A stretch of 64,000 nucleotides of DNA, taken from positions 63,554-127,553 of the forward strand of contig NZ_LRTV01000006.1 of NCBI RefSeq assembly GCF_003408845.1. The letters are read 5' to 3'. The position numbers and the translations under genes were made by a program. Under the pieces are notes generated by a model that saw only the letters and a program-made list of their open reading frames with translations, was not told the DNA's origin and did no database searches. The DNA comes from Gardnerella massiliensis. GTDB lineage: Bacteria > Actinomycetota > Actinomycetes > Actinomycetales > Bifidobacteriaceae. The stretch's first letter is position 1, and each line of letters opens with the position of its first letter. Shown piece by piece: positions 7,844 to 17,086 of the stretch.

Positions 7844-9115
7844 ATGCTCAGACTGTTCGTAGCAGTGCTTCCTGGGCTGCTCCCTCTCATGCTACTTACC
7901 ATGGGCTTAAGCGTCTCGCTTACGGTTGGTGAGGGGCGCGATAGGCCGTTAAGTGCGCGCTGGAGACTGTACGGATTGTCATTTGGCACAGTCGCGGCAC
8001 TTATTTTTGCAATTCTTCGCGCGTCGGTAGTAATTAACCAACGCAACTTTGTTAATATGCCGGCGTTGTGCGTTGCTATTCCCCTTGATATTACGGCGAT
8101 TGCGGCAGTAATTCGTTCTCGTAAAACTGTTGAAAACTGGCGCGAACACCCGCTTCCAATGCACATAAGCAACGCAATTGGCGCGTGCGCGCTAGCACTT
8201 ACCGTATTTTATGCGCTTCCGGACGTTATTTTACAGCTTACGATTTTTGTAGATTCAAGCACGCCTCCTTTTACATCCGACATGCTGCTTCGTGCGCTTG
8301 GATTCGTGCTTGGCGTTATTGCTGCAATTTGCCTGAGTCTTATGGTTCGTTCATTGCGGGCCACATCTAACGCAATTTCCTTCAAAATTGCGATTGTGCT
8401 CAGCATGATTATTCTTCTCGTACAGCACGTAACTTCACTTTTGCAGATTATGCAAGGAAGCATTCTGCTTTATATTGACGACTTTTCTTTCAGTGTGCTT
8501 GTTTGGCTGATTAACAATAATCCGCTAATGATTATGGCGCAAATTAGCGTATTTTTGATTCCTGCAGTTGCTTCTCTCGTAATCGGTTTTAAGACGGCAG
8601 TAGTTGGTGAAAATGCTGCAGAAATCCGCACGAAGCGAGCATTTAAGCGGAAATCTCGAAAGTCTGCGCTCGCAGCACTTTTGGCTGCGGTTACGGTAAT
8701 ACTTACGCTTACTGTAGGCGTATCTGTTATGAATATTAAGCCAACTTTAACACCGCCTGAACCGTACGAATTGCACGATGGCTTGGCAACTATCAACTTT
8801 GTGCAAATTTCAGACGGTCACCTTCATCGCTTCCAATACAAAGCAAAAGACGGCACTGTGATGCGCTTTATAATCATTAAAAAGAATGGTGGAGCGTACG
8901 GCGTTGGCTTGGATGCTTGCGAAAACTGTGGCGATGCGGGCTACTACGAAAAAGACGGTAAGATTATTTGTAGAAAGTGCGACGTAGCAATTAATTTGGC
9001 AACTATTGGTTTTAAGGGTGGTTGCAATCCGATTCCGTTCCCGTACAAGGCTGGGCATGGCAAAATCACAATTCATACTGCTGATTTAGACGTGCTTAGT
9101 TCGCACTTTAAGTAA
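7844..9115 (+). CDS. DUF2318-type polytopic membrane protein with Cys-rich extracytosolic domain
   Basis: 423 residues from the ATG at 7844, preceded by the strong site AAAGGAGGG. Residues about 1-300 carry roughly eight hydrophobic helices. The C-terminal domain (about 305-423) has Cys359-x2-Cys362, Cys376-x2-Cys379 and Cys394, matching the DUF2318 iron/redox module (CENCGDAGYY, ICRKCDV, GGCNPIP). Homologues sit at the same position in p19 iron loci and are thought to act in electron transfer or iron handling with the FtsX/ABC partners; the exact reaction is not established. The next gene starts 12 bp after this stop. Confidence 0.85.
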   Translation: MLRLFVAVLPGLLPLMLLTMGLSVSLTVGEGRDRPLSARWRLYGLSFGTVAALIFAILRASVVINQRNFVNMPALCVAIPLDITAIAAVIRSRKTVENWREHPLPMHISNAIGACALALTVFYALPDVILQLTIFVDSSTPPFTSDMLLRALGFVLGVIAAICLSLMVRSLRATSNAISFKIAIVLSMIILLVQHVTSLLQIMQGSILLYIDDFSFSVLVWLINNNPLMIMAQISVFLIPAVASLVIGFKTAVVGENAAEIRTKRAFKRKSRKSALAALLAAVTVILTLTVGVSVMNIKPTLTPPEPYELHDGLATINFVQISDGHLHRFQYKAKDGTVMRFIIIKKNGGAYGVGLDACENCGDAGYYEKDGKIICRKCDVAINLATIGFKGGCNPIPFPYKAGHGKITIHTADLDVLSSHFK

Positions 9116-9127
9116 GGAGCAACGCAA

Positions 9128-10462
9128 ATGTTTATGGTGCGTATGGTTGCTCGATCTCTTGTGCGGCAAATAAAAAAGCGTCTGCTGATTGCGCTTGTAG
9201 TGTGCTTAAGTGCGTGCGTTAGTGTGTCAATGCTTAGCGTTGTGTATGACGTTGGAGACAAGATTAACGCAGAGCTTAGTTCGTACGGTTCAAATATTGT
9301 GGTTCAGCCAAAATCTAACGCTGTGGTAAATGATTTGTACGCTTCTCGTGAGCAAACGAATTCCGCTACTTTGCATAGTTTAGCTGCTGCAGAAAGCCAA
9401 GAGTCCACTGCTTTTTTGAAGGAATCGGATGCTGCGAAAATTAAAATGATTTTCTGGGCTTTTAATATTACGAATTTTGCGCCAAAAATAACGGTTCACG
9501 CAAATCTTAAGGCAAATTCTTCCGCAAATTTAGTGGTGCCTATTGTTGGAACTTGGTTTAATCGTAAGCTTGCGCTGGCCTCAGGGGAGACAACTGTTGT
9601 TGGCGTTCAAGGGTTGCGTTCTTGGTGGAAAATTCGTTCAGGTCGTTGGGCAAAAGATAATCAATCCGAGGCAATGGTTGGTTCGCAGCTAGCTGAGCGT
9701 TTGCACTTAAAACTTGGTCAGCGTTTGCGTTTGCTTCGCGACGGGCGCGAGGTTTCATTGCGATTGGTTGGCGTATACGATTCTGGCGACGACGACAATA
9801 ACGCAATTTACGCAGATTCTAGTAATGCTCAAAGCCTTGCAAATAAGCCAAATATGGCTGATTTGATTGAGGTAAAAGCGCTTACAACTCCGGAAAATGA
9901 TTTAGCGCGTAAGGCTGCTAAAAATCCTGCGGCACTAAGCCAAGAAGAATGGGAGACTTGGTATTGCACGGCTTACCCGAGTTCGATTACTTACCAAATT
10001 GAGGAGGTAATTCCGGGAGCTGTTGCGAAGCAGGTTCGTCAAGTTGCAGCGTTGCAGGGTAACGTATTGAATAAGACGCGCGCTGTGATGGTTTTGATGA
10101 CTGCGTTGAGTTTGATTGCTGCTGCTGTTGCTGTAGCAAATCTTATGGCTGCTTCGATTTCGGAGCGTTCCGGCGAACTTGCCTTGCTAAAGGCTTTGGG
10201 AGCGCGAGATGGTGCTGTTGCTCGTCTTATGCTTATGGAAACTGCGGTTATTGCGTTTGCAGGAGCGTTGCTTGGCATGGTTTTGGGCTTTGCAATGGCA
10301 CAGATTATTGGTTTTACGGTGTTTGGATCCGCGATTTTGTTCCGTCCGATGGTGTTTGTGTTGGTGTTTGTGCTGCTTGCGTTGACCGTGCTTGCGGCTG
10401 CAGGTTCGTCGATTCGTTCGATTTTGAGTGTGCGTCCTGCGGAGGTGCTTCATGGCAGGTAA
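9128..10462 (+). CDS. FtsX-family ABC transporter permease (first of two)
   Basis: 444 residues. One N-terminal membrane helix (about 17-39) is followed by a large extracytosolic MacB-periplasmic-core-like domain and three C-terminal helices (about 320-440): the FtsX/MacB layout. The conserved GELALLKALGARDGAVARLML segment of FtsX permeases is near residue 348. AAGGAGC lies 8 nt upstream. It pairs with the permease at 10452 and the ATPase at 11798 as a LolCDE/MacB-like unit. In p19 loci this unit is required alongside FTR1 and P19; whether it moves a substrate or does mechanical work is unknown. Confidence 0.88.
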   Translation: MFMVRMVARSLVRQIKKRLLIALVVCLSACVSVSMLSVVYDVGDKINAELSSYGSNIVVQPKSNAVVNDLYASREQTNSATLHSLAAAESQESTAFLKESDAAKIKMIFWAFNITNFAPKITVHANLKANSSANLVVPIVGTWFNRKLALASGETTVVGVQGLRSWWKIRSGRWAKDNQSEAMVGSQLAERLHLKLGQRLRLLRDGREVSLRLVGVYDSGDDDNNAIYADSSNAQSLANKPNMADLIEVKALTTPENDLARKAAKNPAALSQEEWETWYCTAYPSSITYQIEEVIPGAVAKQVRQVAALQGNVLNKTRAVMVLMTALSLIAAAVAVANLMAASISERSGELALLKALGARDGAVARLMLMETAVIAFAGALLGMVLGFAMAQIIGFTVFGSAILFRPMVFVLVFVLLALTVLAAAGSSIRSILSVRPAEVLHGR

Positions 10463-11735
10463 ATCTTATATGACGTCGAATAATACGATGTTTATAACAA
10501 TGCTATTTAGCGCGGTATTTCGTCGTAAGTCGCGCGCTGTGATGGCTGTTATTGCAACGCTTGTTGGTGCTGCTACGCTGTTTTGTTTGGCTGCGATTTG
10601 TATTGTTGTGCCTCAACAGATGAGCGACGAAATGCGCGCGTACGGAGCGAATATTATCGTAACGCCAATTGAAGGCGAGTGGAAAAACGGTATTGATCGA
10701 GCAATGGTTTTGCATACTAACGATATGGTTATTGCAAAAGGTGCTATGCGCTCTGCTACGTATCGTTACGAAAACGTGCGTATTAACGCAGCTCCGTATG
10801 TTTTAGCAGGCATTGATGTTCGTTCTGTAAAGTCGCTTAACAAGCATTGGAATGTGGATGGTTCCTGGCCGAGCGGCGGAAATGTTATGGTTGGGCGAGA
10901 TGTTGCTTCGGCGATGGGCTTAAAAATAGGTTCTCGTATTGCGATTGCGTATCGTTCTTCGGATAATACTGACGGTTCGCATAAGCCGGCAGAAAAGTCT
11001 GCAAGTAAGTCTGCAAATCAGTCTGCAAATCAGTCTGCGCAAAATTCCTCTCAACAAAAGCTTGTTGAAGGCCGTGTTTCAACGGATATTATGGATACTC
11101 ACGGCACAACTTTCCGCGTTTGTGGCATTTTGGACACTGGCGGCGCGGAAGATTCCATGCTTTATGCTCTTAATGCGGATGTGAATACTCTTATTGGTGT
11201 TAAGCGCGGAGCAGACGTGATTGCTTACTCATCTTCTGCGCCTAGCGTCGATGCGGTTGTTAGAAGCATTAACGATATGACTTCTATGCGTGTGCGCGCT
11301 CAGCAGGTTACTAAAGTTACTGCTGCAGATACCGGTATTGTTACAATGCTTCGCAGCCTGTTTTGGATTGTGTCGCTTGTTGTGTTAGTGCTGATGATGG
11401 TTGGTGTTAGCACTACGATTTCTTCGATTGTGCAGCAGCGTCGAAACGAAATTGGCTTGCGCAAAGCTTTGGGTGCAAGTGCCAAGAGTATTGGCGTGGA
11501 ATTTACTGCGGAAGCTGGATTATACGGTTTCGTTGGCGGCGTTGCTGGTACGGCAGTAGGGTATGTGTTTGCTCGTTTGCTTGCAGCAATGGTGTTTGCT
11601 AGAGATTTGGGCGTGAATTGGTGGCTTGTTGCGTTTTCTGTGGCGTTTAGCATTATTGCGTCTTGCGTTGCTGCGTTGCCGCCTGTTTTGCGCGCTTCAA
11701 AAATTGACCCTGCGATTGTGCTTCGAGAAGAATAG
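10452..11735 (+). CDS. FtsX-family ABC transporter permease (second of two)
   Basis: 427 residues from the ATG at 10452, with GGAGG 6 nt upstream inside the preceding gene and an 11-bp overlap with its end, implying translational coupling. Topology matches its partner: one N-terminal helix, a large outer domain and three C-terminal helices, with the hallmark NEIGLRKALGASAKSIGVEF near residue 332. Residues about 182-200 are a low-complexity linker (SANQSANQSAQ) encoded by 12-bp tandem repeats at about 10997-11039, a likely length-variable loop in the outer domain. Confidence 0.88.
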   Translation: MAGKSYMTSNNTMFITMLFSAVFRRKSRAVMAVIATLVGAATLFCLAAICIVVPQQMSDEMRAYGANIIVTPIEGEWKNGIDRAMVLHTNDMVIAKGAMRSATYRYENVRINAAPYVLAGIDVRSVKSLNKHWNVDGSWPSGGNVMVGRDVASAMGLKIGSRIAIAYRSSDNTDGSHKPAEKSASKSANQSANQSAQNSSQQKLVEGRVSTDIMDTHGTTFRVCGILDTGGAEDSMLYALNADVNTLIGVKRGADVIAYSSSAPSVDAVVRSINDMTSMRVRAQQVTKVTAADTGIVTMLRSLFWIVSLVVLVLMMVGVSTTISSIVQQRRNEIGLRKALGASAKSIGVEFTAEAGLYGFVGGVAGTAVGYVFARLLAAMVFARDLGVNWWLVAFSVAFSIIASCVAALPPVLRASKIDPAIVLREE

Positions 11736-11797
11736 TTTTAAGCGTAAATTTAGAGATTATTTAAGATTTGAGTTAAGGTTTGAGTTAAGGATTTAAT

Positions 11798-12643
11798 ATG
11801 ACAGAGAATAAAGAAACTAAGCCGGAGAACGCGGAATCTGCGCCGAAAATGCTGTTGACTTTGGACCATATTTCCAAGATTTACGGCTCTCTTCGCGCGG
11901 TTGACGATTTGTCGCTTACTGTGCCAGAAGGTGAGTGGCTTTCAATTGTTGGTTCGAGTGGCTCTGGCAAGACTACGCTTATGAACATTATTGGCTGCAT
12001 GGATTCTCCGTCTAAAGGTTCTGTGTCTTTGCAAGGTCGCAAACTTGAGGATTTGAACGCGGGTCAGCTTGCAGACGTTCGTAAAAACGTAATAGGTTTA
12101 GTTTTTCAAAAGTTTTATCTTGTGCCGCATTTAACGGCTGTTGAAAACGTTATGGTTGCGCAATACTATCATTCTGTTGTTGACGAAGCTCAAGCGATGG
12201 ATGCTTTGGATCGAGTTGGCTTGAAGGATCGCGCTCACCATTTGCCAAGCCAGCTTTCTGGTGGTGAGCAGCAGCGTGTTTGCGTTGCTCGTGCACTTAT
12301 CAACTGCCCGAAGTTGCTTCTTGCGGATGAGCCGACTGGTAATTTGGATGAAAAAAATGAGCAGATTGTGCTCGACTTGTTTAAGCAGCTGCACAATCAA
12401 GGAACGACGATTATTGTTGTAACTCACGATTCTTTGGTTGCTCAGTGTGCGGATCGCGAAATTATGCTTAATCATGGTGTGCTTGTTGGTGAGCGTTGGA
12501 ATAATGAGGATGCGCGCAAAGCGTACGAGGCGATTGGTGGAAAGCCTGCGTTTACGAGTGCTCGCGTTGATGAAAGCGTTGCGGAAGCTTTACAAGACCA
12601 TGATCCTACTAAATCGCCTAAATTAGCGAATTTAGATGATTAA
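11798..12643 (+). CDS. MacB/LolD-type ABC transporter ATPase
   Basis: 281 residues. Walker A GSSGSGKT at 52-59, Q-loop VFQKF near 102, signature LSGGEQQR at 153-160, Walker B LLLADE at 173-178 with the LolD-like DEPTGNLD, and the switch His in VVTHD. It energises the two FtsX permeases just upstream. The first 18 residues and the last 45 lie outside the usual 225-residue domain. A weak GAGTTAAGG precedes the start, with direct repeats TTTGAGTTAAGG nearby (about 11766-11790). Confidence 0.92.
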   Translation: MTENKETKPENAESAPKMLLTLDHISKIYGSLRAVDDLSLTVPEGEWLSIVGSSGSGKTTLMNIIGCMDSPSKGSVSLQGRKLEDLNAGQLADVRKNVIGLVFQKFYLVPHLTAVENVMVAQYYHSVVDEAQAMDALDRVGLKDRAHHLPSQLSGGEQQRVCVARALINCPKLLLADEPTGNLDEKNEQIVLDLFKQLHNQGTTIIVVTHDSLVAQCADREIMLNHGVLVGERWNNEDARKAYEAIGGKPAFTSARVDESVAEALQDHDPTKSPKLANLDD

Positions 12644-12698
12644 TTTTTTAGATGATTAGTTGCGTATAGTTTTAATAAGATTTAAAGGCGATGATTTT

Positions 12699-13322
12699 AT
12701 GGTTTCAGATAATATGTTTCACGATGTTTCACGCTGCAATAATTTGCGTGATGATTTGAAATCTAAAAAAGTTGCAAAAACCGTTGCTACGCTTGCGATT
12801 GTAGCCGTGTCTTCTGCTATGTTTTCTGCTTGCGGCGAGCCGAGCGCTGTGCCGATGAACGATGAGTTTGCTGGAAACTCTGGTCAAAGCGAAAACGATA
12901 GTGGCAATGCTTCGAAGTCTTACGATTCTGGTGCTCAACAATCGCACGCTTCCGCGCAAAGTGAGGATTCACAAAATCAGCAAAATCAGCAAAATTCGCC
13001 TAAAACAGACACTGGCAATTATAAAGATGGCGATTACAAAATCAAAGCTACGTATGGTCCGGTTGCGGAAGATAGCATTGACGTGAATTTAAGCGTTGCA
13101 AATGGAAATATTAGCAGTGTGCAAATAACGTCTCATCCGTTTACGCCAATCTCCAAAAAACACATGAGCGCTTTCAGTGAGGCTATTCCAGGAAAAATCG
13201 TTGGAAAACCGTTAAAAGATTTGCATATTTCGGTTGTTGCTGGAGCAAGTTGGACTAGTGATGCCTTCAACAAAGCGCTTGACGTTGCTCGCCAAGAGGC
13301 TTCAATTCAATCCGCAAAATAA
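12699..13322 (+). CDS. FMN-binding-domain lipoprotein (ApbE substrate)
   Basis: 207 residues from ATG 12699. Residues 20-45 form a lipoprotein signal ending in FSAC (Cys45), then a Ser/Gln/Asn-rich linker to about residue 105, then an FMN_bind domain (about 107-203). The flavinylation region reads VVAGASWTSDAF, where families such as NqrC have SGATxTS, so the FMN phosphoester acceptor is predicted to be Ser184 rather than Thr. It closes the iron operon; ApbE at 4022-5062 is the likely modifying enzyme. Inferred role: extracytosolic one- or two-electron carrier, plausibly reducing ferric iron for the FTR1 system. Confidence 0.85.
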   Translation: MVSDNMFHDVSRCNNLRDDLKSKKVAKTVATLAIVAVSSAMFSACGEPSAVPMNDEFAGNSGQSENDSGNASKSYDSGAQQSHASAQSEDSQNQQNQQNSPKTDTGNYKDGDYKIKATYGPVAEDSIDVNLSVANGNISSVQITSHPFTPISKKHMSAFSEAIPGKIVGKPLKDLHISVVAGASWTSDAFNKALDVARQEASIQSAK

Positions 13323-13334
13323 TCTTGAACTACC

Positions 13335-13571
13335 TTAATCTTTGACTTCAAAAATAGTTCCTTCGTTGCGAATCATTGTTGCCATCATGACTCCGAGTGA
13401 TGCCATAAATGGAATAATAGCATTACTGTATTCGTGCATGAACTGTACAAAATCATGATTACAAGAAATAATCGCAACGAACAAAATAAGGAATTCGACT
13501 GCTGTAAATATTGCCCACTTAAGAATCCAAATAAGCGTTTCTTTAATAAGTTTTATATAGTCCTTGCTCAT
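13335..13571 (-). CDS. small two-helix membrane protein, unknown function
   Basis: 78 residues from ATG 13571; GGAAGGG lies about 9 nt upstream. Two hydrophobic helices (about 13-37 and 48-66) separated by a short loop with His/Asp, and an acidic C-terminus. I do not recognise a family. It is convergent with the FMN lipoprotein, with only 12 bp between the stops and no obvious terminator. Confidence 0.6.
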   Translation of the reverse strand: MSKDYIKLIKETLIWILKWAIFTAVEFLILFVAIISCNHDFVQFMHEYSNAIIPFMASLGVMMATMIRNEGTIFEVKD

Positions 13572-13807
13572 GAGTTGTTTCCCTTCCAATTTGCTGTTTT
13601 GTTTGTGAGCATTGTAGCTAATTCGCGTACATTGCTTCTCGTTCATACGTATTTTGTATTTCTAGTATAAATATTGCAATTTTTTGCAGCAATATGATGT
13701 ACTCAAAACTCAGTACTCAAGATTGCGCGGAAAATGTTTGTAATTAGACTTAAAGCAACGCACAAATGTGTTGCGCAAATACGTTACAAATACAAGGAGA
13801 TACAAAC

Positions 13808-14152
13808 ATGAACAGCGCAAATATGGGTAGTGTAAGCAGTGATTTTGGTATAAACTCTTGGCTGCCAGAAGATAACGTAAACAAAATAGGAAACGCTAGT
13901 GAAAATAGCATTAATCAAATTCAAAAGCAGGAAGATAAACTTGCGGAAAATAGTAGCGAAGAGCTTTCACAAGATGAAATTGATGAATTAGCTAAGCAAT
14001 TAGAAGAATTCTTTACAAAATATATTGTGCTAGAAAATGGCTCTTTTGTTGTAAAAGAGGATGCTATTATTGCAGACGGTTATGGCGATCACATAGAATA
14101 TTTTCGCAATGCTGCAAAAGGATTAAATCTTTCAATGGAAGATCAACAATAA
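13808..14152 (+). CDS. small acidic cytosolic protein, unknown function
   Basis: 114 residues from ATG 13808, with AAGGAG 8 nt upstream. The protein is strongly acidic and predicted helical in the middle (residues about 35-75, with heptad-like Leu/Ile spacing), without signal peptide or membrane helices. I recognise no family. It faces the coiled-coil membrane protein at 14179; the 26-bp gap between stops contains an AGATTAAA/TTAAATCT imperfect hairpin that may terminate both. Confidence 0.6.
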   Translation: MNSANMGSVSSDFGINSWLPEDNVNKIGNASENSINQIQKQEDKLAENSSEELSQDEIDELAKQLEEFFTKYIVLENGSFVVKEDAIIADGYGDHIEYFRNAAKGLNLSMEDQQ

Positions 14153-14178
14153 GATTAAATCCTTAAAGTCTTAAATCT

Positions 14179-14682
14179 TTAAAAATCGCTTTCGTCAATA
14201 GGGTGACCTTGTGGGCGCTTTATTACTCGCCACAGAATCACCAATGTTAAAACGCCATTTGCAATTCCGTAATAATAAATCCAAGGAACGTGAATAAGCC
14301 CACAAATAAAGCATGAAATAATATTTATTAAATTATTTGAGTAATTGTTGAGTATTTGCTTATTTTGTGATTCGACTTTTTTGCGTTCTTGCTCAAGAGT
14401 AATTATGTAATCTTTGTTGTTCTCTATATTCTCAACATCACTACTTATGCTGTTAGCGCCCGCGCCGCTAAGCTTAGATATATTATTTTCTATATACGCA
14501 TTTTTTGCTTTAATAACGCTGTTGAGCAAGAAAAAATATGCACAAGAATACATTGCAACAGAAAGAAGTCCTAAAACAAGCCACAAAGCGAAAAGGTCAA
14601 AGCTACGCATAAAAGCAGCTGCTGAGGCGAACGCCATCGCAGCTACTTCTGCGGAGTGCAATACTACTAGTCGTTTTGTCAT
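14179..14682 (-). CDS. four-helix membrane protein with central coiled coil, unknown function
   Basis: 167 residues from ATG 14682 (CAGGA 5 nt upstream; TTG 14697 is a weaker alternative). Two hydrophobic helices (about 10-55) are followed by a charged, Asn/Lys/Glu-rich coiled-coil stretch (about 60-110), then two more helices (about 115-155). No family is recognised. With its two small neighbours it forms a short ORFan cluster between the iron operon and the two-component genes. Confidence 0.6.
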   Translation of the reverse strand: MTKRLVVLHSAEVAAMAFASAAAFMRSFDLFALWLVLGLLSVAMYSCAYFFLLNSVIKAKNAYIENNISKLSGAGANSISSDVENIENNKDYIITLEQERKKVESQNKQILNNYSNNLINIISCFICGLIHVPWIYYYGIANGVLTLVILWRVIKRPQGHPIDESDF

Positions 14683-14875
14683 ATAATCCTGCTGCAATCA
14701 TTATTAAAAATGAATTTTCAACGCAACCAAAAGTCACATATTGTTACTTATTATAATCACATTTGACTTACATGCATTACTTGTAATCATTTATTACTAC
14801 ACGATTTGCTCTACTTTGCGCATGCTTATAAAGTAGAATATAAGAAAAGTAGCATAAGATTGCAAGAAAGCCATT

Positions 14876-15616
14876 ATGCAAAAAACGTATGCAATAGTAG
14901 ATAACGACCCATTAGTTTTAGCGGTTATGCGAAACGTGCTCAGCAAGCTTTTGCCAAGCGAGTACGCGTGCAAATGGTGCGTAAAATCAGGCGTGCAAGC
15001 TTTGAAATATTGCCAAGTAGCAAAAACTACTCCAGATTATATTTTGATTGATATGTCAATGAAAGACATGTCTGGAGTAGACGTAATACGCGCAATTCGT
15101 GAGCAAAACAACAGCATTATTTTAATTGGCATGACTTCGTACGAGTGCAAATCCTACGCTTCGATGGTTGCGCAAGTTGGTGGGCAAGCGATGGTTGCTA
15201 AAGACAATTTCAAAGGGCTAGCAGAAGCTTTGCAATATTGCGATAAGCAGAATGTGTATGGCTGCCGTTGCGTTAAAGACGTTGCTTACGATTTTGCTAC
15301 ACCGCAAGAATCTTTTATTAGGCTTTCTAAATCAAGGTCGCGCAGCGTTTTGCCGCCTCAAGAACTAAAAATTATGGATCTGCTTACTAAAGGTTACACA
15401 ACGAATCAGATTGCGGCTCAACTTGGTCTTATGCCAAACACTATTAACACGCATATTCATAGAATTTACAAAAAATTGCATGTTTCTAATCGCGTGCAAG
15501 CAATATCCGCGTTTGCTGCAATGCAAAATCGTGAGCAAGATAGCAATATGCAATATTTTAATGATTCGCCGCAGAATCATCCGAATTTTTTGCAAGAAAC
15601 GGATAATGCATGTTAA
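14876..15616 (+). CDS. NarL/LuxR-family response regulator (system 1)
   Basis: 246 residues. N-terminal receiver domain with Asp9-Asn10-Asp11 acidic pocket and phosphoacceptor Asp59 in LIDMSM; conserved T/S and K follow (MTSYE, VAKDN). C-terminal LuxR helix-turn-helix at about 155-222 (LPPQELKIMDLLTKGYTTNQIA, NTINTHIHRIYKKL). The last 25 residues are a Gln/Asn-rich extension. It overlaps the histidine kinase start by 7 bp, so the pair is co-translated. It is a close paralogue of the regulator at 18973-19626. Confidence 0.9.
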   Translation: MQKTYAIVDNDPLVLAVMRNVLSKLLPSEYACKWCVKSGVQALKYCQVAKTTPDYILIDMSMKDMSGVDVIRAIREQNNSIILIGMTSYECKSYASMVAQVGGQAMVAKDNFKGLAEALQYCDKQNVYGCRCVKDVAYDFATPQESFIRLSKSRSRSVLPPQELKIMDLLTKGYTTNQIAAQLGLMPNTINTHIHRIYKKLHVSNRVQAISAFAAMQNREQDSNMQYFNDSPQNHPNFLQETDNAC

Positions 15617-16833
15617 TGAACACATTTTCGCGCGTTATTGAGTTGGTTAAAAGCTGGAAAATTCAGCGAACTTTATTCATAATATTGGCGATTCTTGTAG
15701 TGTCAATGGATGTGCAATCTTGTAATACAGCTGGGTTGTGGCACAATCCATTACAATCTGCGTGCCAATACGTTTGGATGTTCACAATATTTCTTTTGAT
15801 TGCTTTTTCGCGTCAAATATCCCTCGTAACTCCGATTTTGTATTGCGTAACGTTAGCAGTGCCAGGCATAAATGCAACTTGCGTTCTTTTTTCATTGATT
15901 GCTAGCATGTTTGTTGCAGGCTTTTACGATTCGTGGAAGTATTTGTTTTGTGCGTACATAGTTTCGCTGAATATTATGTACTTTGCAAAGATGGCGTACA
16001 TTCCGCTTACTTTTCCTTGTTTTATTCTTATTTCCATGATTTGCGGTTACGTTTTGCGAAAGTATTTGACCATGTTGGAGGAAAATAATCGCGCAAAAAT
16101 GGATATTGTGCGCGGCGAATTCCAGTCTTATATTGCGTCTGTTGCATTGCAATTGCACGACGATGTGAACAATGAGATTACGGATATTACGCTGCTTGCG
16201 ACTGATGCTTTGTATGCCGAGAAAAGTGATCATACAAAAGAATCGTTAGAGCAGATTATTGAACATTCGCGTAATGCGCTTTCCAAAGCGAGACTTGTTA
16301 TCAGCCTGCTTGAGCAAGCTGAGCATAAATATGATGATTCTTTAGATTCAAATATTGCCAGCACGCAGTTCGTTTATGGTTCTAATAGCAATGATCGCAT
16401 AAGTTTGACTGATTTCTTATGCAATATTCGCGCACGATTGCAATCTGAGCGTAAGATTTGCGAGCAGCTTGGGTATTATGGCTCTTTAATAGTAAATGAT
16501 GAAAGTTCGGGGAGTGGTGATTTTACTGCATCTGCAACTGTTAGTACTGAAAAAGCTCAATGTGCTATTCGCATGTGCAGCGAGCTTCTTGCTAATATTC
16601 GCAAGCATTGCAATACTAGCGTTGATTTTTCTATGAATGTTACGGTTGATGAGCGAGAATGCAAAATAATGTGTATGAATTCAATTTCAATGTTGAACAA
16701 GTTTGGCGAAAGGCTTGTTTTTGGTAAAGGACTATTGTTCCACAAAAAATCTGTGGAACGTTTAGGTGGGTCTTTAAACGCGCAAAAAGATGATGACACT
16801 TGGCTGGTCAACGTTGTTATTCCGCTAAACTAG
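15610..16833 (+). CDS. sensor histidine kinase (system 1), HisKA_3-like with 5-6 membrane helices
   Basis: 407 residues. N-terminal half: five or six hydrophobic helices (about 18-155) and little outer domain. Phosphoacceptor His is in LQLHDDVNNEI (about residue 181). The ATPase domain keeps the N box (ELLANIRKHC) and a G box (FGKGLLFHKKSVERLGG), but the D box reads CMNS instead of the usual DNGxG, an Asn form also seen in AgrC-like peptide sensors. The signal is unknown. A start at 15616 is also possible. Confidence 0.88.
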   Translation: MLMNTFSRVIELVKSWKIQRTLFIILAILVVSMDVQSCNTAGLWHNPLQSACQYVWMFTIFLLIAFSRQISLVTPILYCVTLAVPGINATCVLFSLIASMFVAGFYDSWKYLFCAYIVSLNIMYFAKMAYIPLTFPCFILISMICGYVLRKYLTMLEENNRAKMDIVRGEFQSYIASVALQLHDDVNNEITDITLLATDALYAEKSDHTKESLEQIIEHSRNALSKARLVISLLEQAEHKYDDSLDSNIASTQFVYGSNSNDRISLTDFLCNIRARLQSERKICEQLGYYGSLIVNDESSGSGDFTASATVSTEKAQCAIRMCSELLANIRKHCNTSVDFSMNVTVDERECKIMCMNSISMLNKFGERLVFGKGLLFHKKSVERLGGSLNAQKDDDTWLVNVVIPLN

Positions 16834-16850
16834 CAGCACACAAATCGCGC

Positions 16851-16897
16851 ATTATTGTGGCAAAAATTGCAAAATTAGCAAAAACTGCCACGATAAC
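16851..16897. repeat. 47-bp palindromic repeat, copy A
   Basis: Arms ATTATTGTGGCA (16851-16862) and TGCCACGATAAC (16886-16897) around an A-rich core with GCAAAATTAGCAAAAAC. The left arm differs at two positions from the consensus GTTATCGTGGCA. It lies 18 bp after the system 1 kinase stop, in the orientation I call minus. Confidence 0.85.
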
Positions 16898-16959
16898 TCC
16901 ATGTTCTCATATGCCACGTAAATATATCTTTATTATTTTGGCGGCAAACGGCAATTTTG

Positions 16960-16980
16960 GCGACATAAAAATGTCGCTTT
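16960..16980. terminator. small hairpin, possible terminator
   Basis: GCGACAT-AAAA-ATGTCGC (16960-16977) followed by TTT. Short stem and weak T tract, so it may be a weak terminator of the two-component operon or a binding site before the DUF2089 gene. Confidence 0.4.
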
Positions 16981-17086
16981 GTGCCATATCTCTCATGTTT
17001 ATTCTTGACAAACTCATACAACAACTTTAATATTTTTAATAAAAGTTTAATTTAATTAAAGTTTATAGGCTGAAGAAAGGGGTGAT

